A DNA stretch of 17,127 nt from JBELMB01 sp042088665 (GTDB taxonomy: Bacteria > Pseudomonadota > Alphaproteobacteria > Rhodobacterales > Rhodobacteraceae). A program made the position numbers and the translations under genes. The notes beneath the pieces are model-generated. The model was given only the letters and a program-made list of their open reading frames with translations, was not told the DNA's origin and searched no databases. Location of the stretch: contig JBELMB010000114.1 in the NCBI GenBank assembly GCA_042088665.1, forward strand, positions 1 to 17,127. Direction: 5' to 3'. Below, piece by piece: positions 1 through 7,200 of the stretch; the stretch's first letter is position 1; every line of letters starts with the position of its first letter.

Positions 1-459
1 GTTGACATTGCCCGGCCCGGTGTTGCCCGGATCCGTGACCGGCAGACCATCGCCAAGCCCGGCGGCATCGCGGATCTGTTCCCCGTCGTTGATCCCGTTG
101 CCGATGGCAAACCGGCGATAGCCTACCAGGTCGGCATCCCAGGCCACGCCGACCCCGCCGATGCCGTTGCCCTCTTCGGCCCCGATGATCCCGGCCACGG
201 ATGTGCCGTGGGTGTCATCAAACGCTGCCCAGGTGGGATCCGAATCGATGGCCTGGTAGTCATACCCGAGGCTGGTGATGAAATTCGCATCAAGGTCCGG
301 ATGGTCCAGATCAAACCCGTCATCAAAGATCGTAATTTGCACGCCGTCGCCGGTGTAGTCGTCCCAGGCGTCGACGACGTTCATGTCGACGGTGCCAATC
401 GCAGTGTTGCGAAGATGGATCTGGGTGGAAAAGAGCGGGTCCAGGGGAATGGTGGCCAT
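1..459 (-). CDS. Subtilisin-like (S8) serine protease, N-terminal part, truncated by window edge
   Basis: The first 153 codons are present; the rest lies beyond the left edge. The catalytic Asp is Asp46 in an IFDDGFDLDHPDL context (the D-x-G block of family S8). The catalytic His is His84 in HGTSVAGIIG. The Ser box would lie outside. The start is ATG at 459, preceded by AAAGGATG about 9 nt upstream. The opening residues (PLDPLFSTQIHLRNT) resemble the mature N-terminus of kexin/proprotein-convertase-like S8 enzymes. There is no signal peptide. In Rhodobacterales such proteins often carry C-terminal calcium-binding RTX repeats and leave by type I secretion, but that part is not visible here. 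It diverges from the protease gene at 1014 across a 554-bp spacer. The S8 assignment is secure; the secretion route is inference. Confidence 0.9.
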   Translation of the reverse strand, partial: MATIPLDPLFSTQIHLRNTAIGTVDMNVVDAWDDYTGDGVQITIFDDGFDLDHPDLDANFITSLGYDYQAIDSDPTWAAFDDTHGTSVAGIIGAEEGNGIGGVGVAWDADLVGYRRFAIGNGINDGEQIRDAAGLGDGLPVTDPGNTGPGNVN

Positions 460-1013
460 CGGTAATCATCCTTTGATGCGGTAACAATCGGGTCGGCAGC
501 TGGCGGTGTGCCGACCAGCTCGTTATTGCAATGGGGCGTTCGGATACCTCGGGGGTGCGGAGCCCCGGGTGGCTAAACTAAGTTAACGTATTCCTAAATC
601 ACTGTCTGACCGACTATGAGCAACAGTCTGGCCAGGTCAACGCTGGTTTCGTCATACGGGAGGTCTTCTCCAAGAAGTTGCGATTTTCACTAAATTGCAG
701 TCATCTGATGGAGGCATCTGTGATCGTGCACACACGTCCAGATGTTTTTGTGCCCAAAGGTAGGGCAATACGGGCCGGGCCGCTTCTGGCGTTCAAGACC
801 GCGGCGGGCCGGCGTCTTTCTGACTGGGATGATCGTGGCTGTGTCCAGATCCGATTTGCCTGTGATATTGGGCCTTTGCCCGCCATGACCCCCTGATCCG
901 GGCCTCCTGATCGGCGCAGATTGGATTTCCTTCGGCCCGGTCGCTGTGGCAGTCTGAGGGCAGCAAGCAATCTGGTCGCAGTCAGCCGTCCGAAGGCGGC
1001 AAGAGGAGGGTCG
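460..1013. promoter_or_regulatory. Divergent intergenic region between two protease genes, probably holding both promoters
   Basis: No convincing gene is seen in these 554 bases; open frames here lack a ribosome site and family-like sequence. About 571-720 is clearly richer in A+T than its surroundings (for example CTAAACTAAGTTAACGTATT at 575-594), as expected of promoter DNA for divergent genes. A bulged hairpin, ACC(T)CGGGG paired with CCCCGGGT, lies at about 547-571; it has no T-tract, so it is not a classical terminator. The ribosome site of the plus-strand gene (GAGGAGG, about 1003-1009) closes the region. No -35/-10 pair can be assigned with confidence. Confidence 0.4.
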
Positions 1014-2459
1014 ATGAAAAAGATCGCCGTGCTGGTCATGCTGTGCATGGGCCTGCTGGTCTGGTCCGCACGGGACGTCCCGGCGCAGGACTATGCGCAG
1101 CTTTTTCGCGACTTCGATCCGCGTGGTCTGACCTACACAGAGCGGCGGTTCCTGCAGGCGGCGCTCGCCTTCGAGGGGCACTACGTGGGGCTTCTGGATG
1201 GGGATTGGGGCCGTCTGAGCCAACGCGCCATGGAGGATTACGCCCGCGCGGAATTCGGCACCGACTCCGCGGAATGGCACATGGCGATGCTGGCGCTGTC
1301 CTTCCTTGACACATGGGAGAAAAACGGCTGGGACATGCAGTTCTTTGACGAGCTTGGCCTGTCGGTGATGCTGCCGCTGGAGACCCTCGTCATCGATCCG
1401 CCCAGCGCGCATTTTCTGAACTACCGGCAGGCGGGCAGCAGCCTGTCGATCTCGGTCGGTCGGCACAGCGATCAGACGGTCAACCAGTTGCACCGCTACA
1501 CCCTCGACGCGCACGCCGGTGCGTCAGACCCCTATGCGCTGCGCAAGACGAATTACGCCGTGACCTCTGCCACGATGGCGCGCGGTGGCAGGCTGTACAC
1601 GCGGTCGCATTTCATCCGCGGTCAGTGGTCCACGATCATGGTCAGCGCCGAGCGCAGGGATCGCAACGCCTTTTCGGCGGTCACGTCCAGCATCGCGGTG
1701 GGCCAGAGCGCCAGTCTGGACATTGCGACGGATGGCAAGCTGTTGGATACGCTGCGAAAGACCTTTGATTTTGCGGCCCGGGACCCGGCGACAAGGCCCG
1801 ACCAAAGCGGTGCCGCGGATGCACCGACCCCGGTTGGCGATGCCTCTGGCTCGGGGTTCTTTGTCACGCCGGAGGGGCATGTCCTGACCAATGCGCATGT
1901 GGTGTCGGGATGTGCGGCGGTCTTTGTGGACGGGGCGCGCGCAGAGGTCACGGGCCTGTCCGAAGGGTTCGACCTTGCCCTGCTGAAAACCGCGTTTCCG
2001 GATGACAAGGCCGTGGCCGTGTTCTCTGCCAGCCCGGCGCGGCTGAACTCTGACGTCACGGTCGCGGGCTATCCATATGCGGACCTGCTGGGTGGGTTGA
2101 ACATCACCAGAGGCGCGGTTTCCTCGCTCAAGGGGCTGCGCGGCGACGCCACGCAATTGCAGATCACGGCCCCGGTCCAGAGCGGCAATTCCGGCGGGCC
2201 GTTGCTTGGGGCCGACGGCGAGGTGCTGGGCGTCGTGGTCGCGCAACTGGACGCGCTGGCAATGGCCCAGAGCGGGGGCAGCCTGCCGCAGAACGTGAAT
2301 TTTGCCATCACCGGCGAGATTGCCAAGCTGTTCCTGTCGCAGAACAATGTGTCACCCAAACTCAGCCTTGATGACACGCGTCTCGCCCCGGAGGACCTCG
2401 CGCAGGTGGCGACAGGCTTTACCTCGCTGATCGAGTGCCGCAACCCGGCCACGCGGTGA
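1014..2459 (+). CDS. Secreted trypsin-fold serine protease with peptidoglycan-binding-like N-terminus
   Basis: A 481-residue protein. The chosen start is ATG 1014, with AGGAGGG 4-10 nt upstream. It begins a clear signal peptide: MKK, a hydrophobic core at about 4-18, and a likely cut after VPA near residue 24. An upstream in-frame ATG at 921 would bury that signal. Residues about 38-80 (RRFLQAAL...YVGLLDGDWGRLSQRAM) match the pattern of a PG_binding_1-like three-helix module. Residues about 115-250 form a middle region I do not recognise. From about 276 there is a DegP/trypsin-like domain with the full triad: His294 (TNAHVV), Asp320 (EGFDLALLK) and Ser393 (GNSGGPL). No PDZ domain follows, unlike DegP/HtrA. 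It probably acts in the periplasm or at the cell wall. It is monocistronic by spacing. The protease call is firm; the substrate is unknown. Confidence 0.9.
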   Translation: MKKIAVLVMLCMGLLVWSARDVPAQDYAQLFRDFDPRGLTYTERRFLQAALAFEGHYVGLLDGDWGRLSQRAMEDYARAEFGTDSAEWHMAMLALSFLDTWEKNGWDMQFFDELGLSVMLPLETLVIDPPSAHFLNYRQAGSSLSISVGRHSDQTVNQLHRYTLDAHAGASDPYALRKTNYAVTSATMARGGRLYTRSHFIRGQWSTIMVSAERRDRNAFSAVTSSIAVGQSASLDIATDGKLLDTLRKTFDFAARDPATRPDQSGAADAPTPVGDASGSGFFVTPEGHVLTNAHVVSGCAAVFVDGARAEVTGLSEGFDLALLKTAFPDDKAVAVFSASPARLNSDVTVAGYPYADLLGGLNITRGAVSSLKGLRGDATQLQITAPVQSGNSGGPLLGADGEVLGVVVAQLDALAMAQSGGSLPQNVNFAITGEIAKLFLSQNNVSPKLSLDDTRLAPEDLAQVATGFTSLIECRNPATR

Positions 2460-2564
2460 AACCGGGCAGGGTGCGGGCGCCATGAGCGCTGTCGCGACCG
2501 CATCCGAGGCCGTGCTGCGATGGGGTCACCGGCCTTGTCGCTGGCACCGGCATGGGGGGCCAGG

Positions 2565-2623
2565 CCTGCGCAGTCCCAGACCTGCGCAGTCCCAGACCTG
2601 CGCAGTGCCAGACGTGCGCAGTC
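2565..2623. repeat. 16-bp tandem repeat, about 3.6 copies
   Basis: The unit CCTGCGCAGTCCCAGA occurs at 2565-2580 and exactly again at 2581-2596. It recurs with one change (T-G-C-C for T-C-C-C) at 2597-2612. It then decays into a partial copy starting CGTGCGCAGT at 2613. Every unit contains the palindrome TGCGCA. The array lies in the 173-bp space between the trypsin-like protease stop (2459) and the P450 stop (2633), so it sits in the 3' region of both convergent genes. Direct repeats of this length are not CRISPR. It may be slippage DNA, a protein-binding array or part of a transcript end. Confidence 0.85.
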
Positions 2624-2632
2624 ATTGGCACC

Positions 2633-3829
2633 CTAGGGTTGCAATTGCGCGCGCAGGTCTGTCACGGAGGTGAACATCGGCGAATGCGCAAAGCCCGTCT
2701 CGTCCAGCCGCAGATCCGGAAACCGAGAGGTGAGCAGGGTGATCACTTCTTCGACCTCCATCGTCACGGCGAAACGCCCGATGCAGGAAAAGATGCCACC
2801 ACCAAAGTTCAGATGCGGTGGCTCTCCTGTCCGGTCGATGTCGAAATGGTCCGGCTGGTCGTAGTAGCGGTTGTTCCAATGGGTGGCGCCGATGTTGGCA
2901 AAGACGGGCGTGCCCTTGGGCAGGGCGGTGCCGTCGATCTCTGTGTCCAGCATGACCTCGCGCGAGGTCGAGATCGTGCGCGGATGATACCGCATGACCT
3001 CGCGCACCGCGGCAGGCACGCGCGAGGGGTCGGCGCCGAGGCGTTGCCAGATCTCGGGGCGTGACGCCAGCTCGATCACCGCAATCGCGATCTGGTGCGA
3101 GGAATTGTCGGTGTTGGCCTCCGCGAGCTTGATCACCCAGTTGCGCAGATCCTCCGGCGAGAGCCGCCCGGCCTCTTCGGCGCGGATCATGTCCGACAGC
3201 AGGTCGTCTGACAGATCCGCCCGCCGGATCCTGATCCGCTCGTCCACGTAGTCGATCAGCGCATTGAAGGCCGCCACGATGTCCTCTGTGTAGGCGGGGT
3301 TGCGCGTGTGCACCCGCTGCACCCGGTGCGACGTCCGGGCGACGAAACCGGCGTCCTCGAAAGGCGCGCCGATCCAGTAGCAGTAGACCGCCGAAGGGAT
3401 CGGGTCGCAGAGCGCCGCAAAAAGATCCACGGGCTCGTTCCGGGGGATCGCATCCACGACACGGTGGACCACGGCGCGGATGTCCTCGCGAAAGCCCTCG
3501 GTGCCTTGTGGACCCATCAGCCGGGTCAGCGGCAGGCGCAGGTCGCGTCTCCGGTCGCTGCGGTTGTAGAAGGAAATGGAATTGCGCTTGTACTCAAGCG
3601 GTCGGCCTTCGGGCAGTCCAAGGACATCCATCAGTTTCGGGTGGCCGGTGCCCAGCCGACGGTCGACGATGGCCTGACGGCACAGGTCATAGTCCAGCAG
3701 CTCCACGCCGCGCGCACTGCGCGCCACCCGCCAGCGTCCCGCGGCCTGTGCCAGCGTGCGGAACGGCTGGGCGGCATAATCGGCGGAGGCAAAGTCGAAC
3801 TCGGGCAGGTCGGCGATGGTGGTGGTCAT
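2633..3829 (-). CDS. Cytochrome P450 monooxygenase with atypical active-site motifs
   Basis: A 398-residue soluble bacterial P450. The start is ATG 3829, with GGGAG about 6 nt upstream; a longer frame to 3931 has no such site and would enter the divergent promoter. Family marks are the K-helix ExxR (Glu277-Arg280) and the cysteine loop FGGGIFSCIG at 342-351 with haem ligand Cys349. Two positions are unusual. The loop has Phe347 where most P450s have His or Arg two residues before the Cys. The I-helix reads ANTDNS (238-243), keeping the acid Asp241 but placing Asn242 where the oxygen-activating Thr is expected and Asn239 for the usual Gly. The fold is otherwise complete. Redox partners (ferredoxin and reductase) are not adjacent; a Rieske ferredoxin is 7 kb away. 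It diverges from the PhyH-like gene at 3949. The substrate is unknown; an oxygenation role in the local catabolic island is inference. Confidence 0.92.
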   Translation of the reverse strand: MTTTIADLPEFDFASADYAAQPFRTLAQAAGRWRVARSARGVELLDYDLCRQAIVDRRLGTGHPKLMDVLGLPEGRPLEYKRNSISFYNRSDRRRDLRLPLTRLMGPQGTEGFREDIRAVVHRVVDAIPRNEPVDLFAALCDPIPSAVYCYWIGAPFEDAGFVARTSHRVQRVHTRNPAYTEDIVAAFNALIDYVDERIRIRRADLSDDLLSDMIRAEEAGRLSPEDLRNWVIKLAEANTDNSSHQIAIAVIELASRPEIWQRLGADPSRVPAAVREVMRYHPRTISTSREVMLDTEIDGTALPKGTPVFANIGATHWNNRYYDQPDHFDIDRTGEPPHLNFGGGIFSCIGRFAVTMEVEEVITLLTSRFPDLRLDETGFAHSPMFTSVTDLRAQLQP

Positions 3830-3948
3830 GGGCGCTCCCTTTGCCCGCAGTCTAGCCGGGCACGCCGGTGGTGCCAAACGCTGTGGCGTTTTTGTTGGCC
3901 CGGCGGGGCGTTTTGCCTGTAGCTTTGGCACAAACCCGGGGGATTGCG
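3830..3948. promoter_or_regulatory. Divergent promoter/operator region between P450 and PhyH-like genes
   Basis: In these 119 bp there is a perfect 8-bp inverted repeat, GTGCCAAA (3871-3878) and TTTGGCAC (3924-3931), with arm centres 53 bp apart. A second, tight hairpin is nested inside it: AAACGC-TGTG-GCGTTT at 3876-3891, running into further Ts (GCGTTTTTG), which looks like a small intrinsic terminator or attenuator on the plus strand. The PhyH ribosome site (GGGGGA, about 3938-3943) follows closely. Spaced inverted half-sites between divergent genes are typical of a shared operator. No regulator gene is in the window to match it. Confidence 0.45.
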
Positions 3949-4737
3949 ATGACCTTTTTGACAGACCTGAAGACCACTCAAGCCGATTACAAGCGCGACG
4001 GGGTCGTGCTGGTGCGTGACCTGCTGAGCACCGATTGGCTGGAGCAGTTGCGCGATGGCGTCGACCGGGAACTGGCCAGGGGCGCGCGCTATTTCGCCTA
4101 CAAGAACATGCGGGCCGATCCCGGCGTGTTTCAGGACTACTGCCTGACGTCAGACATCGGCGCGCGGGTGGCAGAGGTCGCGGGCGCGCGCTGGTCTTCG
4201 CTGATCTACGATCAGATCTTTGCCAAGGAGCCGGGCACGCAGACGCAGACCGGCTGGCACACCGACCAGCCCTATTGGCCGGTCTCGGGGCCGATCATGA
4301 CCATGTGGATCGCCCTCGACGAAGTGGACCCGGACAATGGCGCGCTGGAATTCGTGCGTGGCAGCCATGCCTGGGATGCCAGGTACCGCCCCTTCAAGAC
4401 CGACCAGATGGGCGCGTTCAGCCACTATCTGGAAGTGGACAATCCCGACTATATCGACATGCCCGATTTCGAGGCGGATCGCGCGCAATACGACATCTTT
4501 CATTTCCCGCACATGAACCCGGGCGATGCGCTGGCATTTGACGGCATGTCGGTGCATTCGGCCATGGGCAACCGCACATCGACCCGCCGGCGTCGCGGTT
4601 ATGCCATTCGGTTCGCCGTCGAAGGGGCGGTCTACGAGCCGCGCGATGCGGTCACGGAATGGCTGCACGACCCGGAGATGGTCGCAGGCCAGCCGTTCCG
4701 CAGCGCCTTGTTCCCGGTGCTGTGGGAGGCGACCTGA
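3949..4737 (+). CDS. Phytanoyl-CoA dioxygenase (PhyH) family Fe(II)/2-oxoglutarate oxygenase
   Basis: A 262-residue protein with the start at ATG 3949 (GGGGGA about 6 nt upstream). The iron-binding facial triad is visible: His104-x-Asp106 in GWHTDQPYWPV and distal His203 in SVHSAMGN. The 2-oxoglutarate-binding Arg is among Arg213-216, about ten residues after the distal His, as is usual. The NGALEFVRGSHAW stretch (130-142) is also typical of PhyH enzymes, which hydroxylate small molecules or CoA esters using O2 and 2-oxoglutarate and need no ferredoxin. Relatives include ectoine hydroxylase and halogenase-like enzymes, so the substrate cannot be told. It diverges from the P450 and converges with the VOC gene. 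It is cytosolic, with no signal peptide. Confidence 0.9.
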   Translation: MTFLTDLKTTQADYKRDGVVLVRDLLSTDWLEQLRDGVDRELARGARYFAYKNMRADPGVFQDYCLTSDIGARVAEVAGARWSSLIYDQIFAKEPGTQTQTGWHTDQPYWPVSGPIMTMWIALDEVDPDNGALEFVRGSHAWDARYRPFKTDQMGAFSHYLEVDNPDYIDMPDFEADRAQYDIFHFPHMNPGDALAFDGMSVHSAMGNRTSTRRRRGYAIRFAVEGAVYEPRDAVTEWLHDPEMVAGQPFRSALFPVLWEAT

Positions 4738-4868
4738 GCGCAGTCCGACCGGCAGCGACATCCGCGGGAGCCGACCCAAGCGCGCATGTGCTCGGGGCTT
4801 TGATGCCGTGGTCAGGTGGTGGTTTTGCTCGGATCACTCTTTTGAAACGATCTGTCGGGGCGGGACCG

Positions 4869-4899
4869 GGCGCGCCGTCTGGACACGAGACAGCGCGCC
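4869..4899. terminator. Long G+C-rich stem-loop between convergent genes
   Basis: GGCGCGC (4869-4875), a mismatch, then GTCT pairs with AGAC, a mismatch, then GCGCGCC (4893-4899). This gives an 11-pair stem with one internal C/A mismatch and a 7-nt loop. It begins 4 nt beyond the stop codon of the VOC gene and lies in the 166-bp space between that gene and the PhyH-like stop. No T-run follows on either strand, so it may be an mRNA-end stabiliser or a bidirectional, poorly canonical terminator. Confidence 0.45.
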
Positions 4900-4903
4900 G
4901 CCC

Positions 4904-5290
4904 TTACCCCTCCGGATCATGGCAGACCGCCTCGAAATTATGCCCGTCGGGATCAAGAACAAAGGCGCCATAGTAGTCCGGATGGTAATGCGGTCTGAGA
5001 CCCGGCGCGCCGTTGTCTTTCCCGCCTGCCAGCAAGGCTGCGGCGTGGAATGCATCGACCGCCGCGCGATTGGGCGCTCTCAGGGCGATGTGCAGTTTGC
5101 CGCGCGTCGCTTCCTCTTCGGCGATCCAGAAGCAGGGGCGGTCATCTCCGTATCCGGTGACCGCAATGCCATTGCTGTGCTCTGGCGGGACAGTGAACAG
5201 TCGCGAGACGCCCAGCGGCGCAAGAGCGCGATCATAGAAGGCAACAGATCTGGAAAACTCCGTTACGCCGATGGTCACGTGATCGATCAT
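4904..5290 (-). CDS. VOC-superfamily (glyoxalase/bleomycin-resistance fold) protein
   Basis: A 128-residue protein starting at ATG 5290, with GGAGG 5 nt upstream. It opens with MIDHVTIGVTEFSRSVAFYD and closes with a LDPDGHNFEAV block, the two signatures of single-chain VOC proteins. Probable metal ligands are His4, His67 (KLHIAL) and Glu120 (NFEAV), which are the usual positions. The length fits a homodimer-forming small VOC protein and is too short for a classical two-domain extradiol dioxygenase. Members include lactoylglutathione-lyase-like enzymes, isomerases and thiol transferases, so the reaction is not assignable. It is a single gene, convergent with the PhyH-like gene. Confidence 0.88.
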   Translation of the reverse strand: MIDHVTIGVTEFSRSVAFYDRALAPLGVSRLFTVPPEHSNGIAVTGYGDDRPCFWIAEEEATRGKLHIALRAPNRAAVDAFHAAALLAGGKDNGAPGLRPHYHPDYYGAFVLDPDGHNFEAVCHDPEG

Positions 5291-5664
5291 GGGGGCCTCC
5301 AAGGGGGACAGTGCGTGCTGGCAAGCTGGGGCTGCGCTGCTGCGTGAGACAGTCACGCCAAAGAGGCAGGCGTGCAAGATCCGGCGCGCTCAGAATCGAG
5401 ACGCAGGATCCAAGGGACGGGTTTTGACTGGCCGCATGGGAGGATCCCGCCATTGGAACCGGCGCGGGTCACTGAGATATGCGCTTCGGAGGCCTTTCGC
5501 CTTCTGCGGTTCACGAGCTTTGGGAAAGGGTGGAACCGACGCGCCGGTTGGAGCACTGCGGTGACGCCTGAGGGCGCGGTTTCGATCCGATCGCCCTCGC
5601 TGCGCGCTGGTGCCGATGATGTGGGCATTGAACATGCGGTCCTGAATCAGCCATACCTTGCTGC
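5291..5664. other. Gene-free spacer with imperfect direct and inverted repeats
   Basis: No protein or RNA gene is recognised in these 374 bases; frames crossing it lack ribosome sites and family-like sequence. TGGAACCGGCGCG at 5454-5466 recurs with one change as TGGAACCGACGCG at 5531-5543. In addition AACCGGCGCG (5457-5466) is the perfect inverse of CGCGCCGGTT (5540-5549). The region should carry the promoters of the VOC gene (minus) and the glycosylase gene (plus). No -35/-10 pair stands out. Confidence 0.4.
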
Positions 5665-6861
5665 ATGCAACGCCCTTTCCTCGACAATTCACGCGCACGG
5701 CGGCTGTTTCTGGACAAGCATCTGTTGCTGCGCCCCGGAACGGGCCCCGGCCGCGGCCCGGACCTTGACGGGGTCCTGAACGATCTGGGCTTTGTTCAGG
5801 TCGACAGCGTCAACACGCTGGCGCGCGCGCATGATCTGATCCTCTGGTCGCGCCGTGGCCAGTACCGGCCAAAATCGCTGGAACAGCTGGTTGCGCGGCA
5901 CCGCACGGCCTTCGAGCACTGGACCCATGACGCCTCTGTGATCCCGATGTCGTTCTACCCCATGTGGCGGCTGAAATTCGCGCGCGACGAAGCACGCATG
6001 CGCGGGCGCTGGTCACAGGATCGCCGCGCAGGCTGGGAGGCCGAGATCGACGCGGTCCAACGGTTTGTTGCCGATCACGGACCGGCCTGTTCGCTCGATG
6101 TGGGTGGCGACGAAAAGAAGTCCTCATCGGGTTGGTGGGATTGGCACCCGTCAAAGACGGCGCTGGAATTCCTGTGGCGGTCCGGGCAGTTGGCGATCTG
6201 CCACCGGCAGGGCTTTCGCAAGTTCTACGATCTGACCGAGCGTGTGATCCCGGCAGAACGCCTGAACAGCCGCATGGATGATCCCGAGATTGTCGATTGG
6301 GCCATGTCGGCGGCGCTGAAGCGTCTGGGGTTCGGCACCAGCGGCGAACTGGCGGCCTTTTTTGACATCGTCACGCGAGACGAGGCAAAGACATGGTGCG
6401 CCGAGGCGCTGGCCGCGGGGCGCATCCTCGAGGCCGACATCGAGATGGCAGATGGCACATTGCGCGGCAGCTACACGACCGAGGCCGCGCTTGACCTTGC
6501 GGCGGACCTGCCGGAGCCGTCGTCGCGCGTGCGCCTCTTGTCGCCGTTTGACCCCGCCTTGCGTGACCGCAACCGCGCGGAGCGTCTGTTCGGCTTCCAT
6601 TACCGGATCGAGATCTTCGTGCCGGAGGCAAAGCGGCAATACGGATATTATGTCTTTCCCGTGCTGCAGGGGGACCGTCTTGTCGGGCGGCTCGATGCCA
6701 AGCGGGTCGGCAAGACGCTTGAGGTTAGAGCATTCTGGCCCGAGCGCGGGGTGCGGATGGGGAAGGGGCGGGCCACAGCCCTTGAGGCGGAACTGACCCG
6801 CGCCAGACCCATCGCAGGATGCGACAGCACAAAGATGTTGCCCGGCTGGCTGCGCGCCTGA
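5665..6861 (+). CDS. ycaQ: AlkX/YcaQ-type DNA glycosylase (HTH_42 winged-helix family)
   Basis: A 398-residue protein, close to the roughly 400 residues usual for the family. The hallmark N-terminal block reads GFVQVDSVNTLARAHDLILW at 42-61. Gln45-x-Asp47 is the Q-x-D catalytic motif of AlkX/YcaQ, which unhooks DNA interstrand crosslinks and removes alkylated bases (the AlkZ subgroup has Q-x-Q). Also typical are the FEHWTHDAS stretch (about 93-101), the WWDWHPSKTALEFLWRSGQL segment (about 161-180) and the LLSPFDPALRDR block near 293-304. The first in-frame ATG is 5665; no strong Shine-Dalgarno is visible (CATACCTTGCTGC precedes it), so the start is probable rather than certain. It is cytosolic and stands alone between spacers, so it seems unrelated to the surrounding oxygenases. 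Confidence 0.9.
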   Translation: MQRPFLDNSRARRLFLDKHLLLRPGTGPGRGPDLDGVLNDLGFVQVDSVNTLARAHDLILWSRRGQYRPKSLEQLVARHRTAFEHWTHDASVIPMSFYPMWRLKFARDEARMRGRWSQDRRAGWEAEIDAVQRFVADHGPACSLDVGGDEKKSSSGWWDWHPSKTALEFLWRSGQLAICHRQGFRKFYDLTERVIPAERLNSRMDDPEIVDWAMSAALKRLGFGTSGELAAFFDIVTRDEAKTWCAEALAAGRILEADIEMADGTLRGSYTTEAALDLAADLPEPSSRVRLLSPFDPALRDRNRAERLFGFHYRIEIFVPEAKRQYGYYVFPVLQGDRLVGRLDAKRVGKTLEVRAFWPERGVRMGKGRATALEAELTRARPIAGCDSTKMLPGWLRA

Positions 6862-7200
6862 GAACTGGATTGCAGGCCCAGCCCCCGGTCGCCCAGCGTC
6901 AAATCCTTGGGGCTTTGCAGCTATCCGACGCAGCGGCCCGGTGGGCCAATCCGGGAATGTCTTGCGCGCTTTTCGCGGCGTCAATGACCATCAAAGGGGG
7001 TGGCTGCAAGGGCATGCCCGCAACACAGTGCTGCTTTCCGGTCCGATGAGAGGGCAGGCAATCAAGCCCCCAAATGACTGGGCCACCGGTCCGTTCCAAG
7101 ACAAACCCCGCCGCCCGCAATCAGCCCGCCTCGTGAACCGTCCAGACCCCCCTTTTGAAACGCAAGGGAAACCTTGTCTTTGAGAGCGCCCAGCCCGGGG
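6862..7200. other. Gene-free spacer between convergent genes
   Basis: These 339 bases separate the stop of the glycosylase gene from the stop of the Rieske oxygenase gene. Open frames across it look like chance products of high G+C. I see no tRNA, small-RNA or mobile-element signature. The only structured element is the small hairpin at 7163-7176, listed separately. Confidence 0.4.
7163..7176. terminator. Small GNRA-loop hairpin, weak terminator candidate
   Basis: CAAGG-GAAA-CCTTG forms a 5-bp stem with a GAAA tetraloop. It is followed on the plus strand by TCTTT, and on the minus strand by GCGTTT. It lies 25 nt beyond the Rieske oxygenase stop and 300 nt beyond the glycosylase stop, so it fits the Rieske gene better. 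The stem is short and the T-tract is poor. Confidence 0.35.

Noticed and set aside
547..571. Intrinsic terminator upstream of the S8 protease gene
   Set aside because: The hairpin is bulged, lacks a T-tract and does not lie downstream of any gene stop.
690..1514. Long minus-strand open frame (274 codons) opposite the start of the trypsin-like protease gene
   Set aside because: No ribosome site or family-like sequence; it is antisense to a gene with a signal peptide and an intact triad, and long chance frames are common at this G+C.
2565..2623. CRISPR array
   Set aside because: Units are 16 bp and directly adjacent with no spacers, and no cas gene is present.
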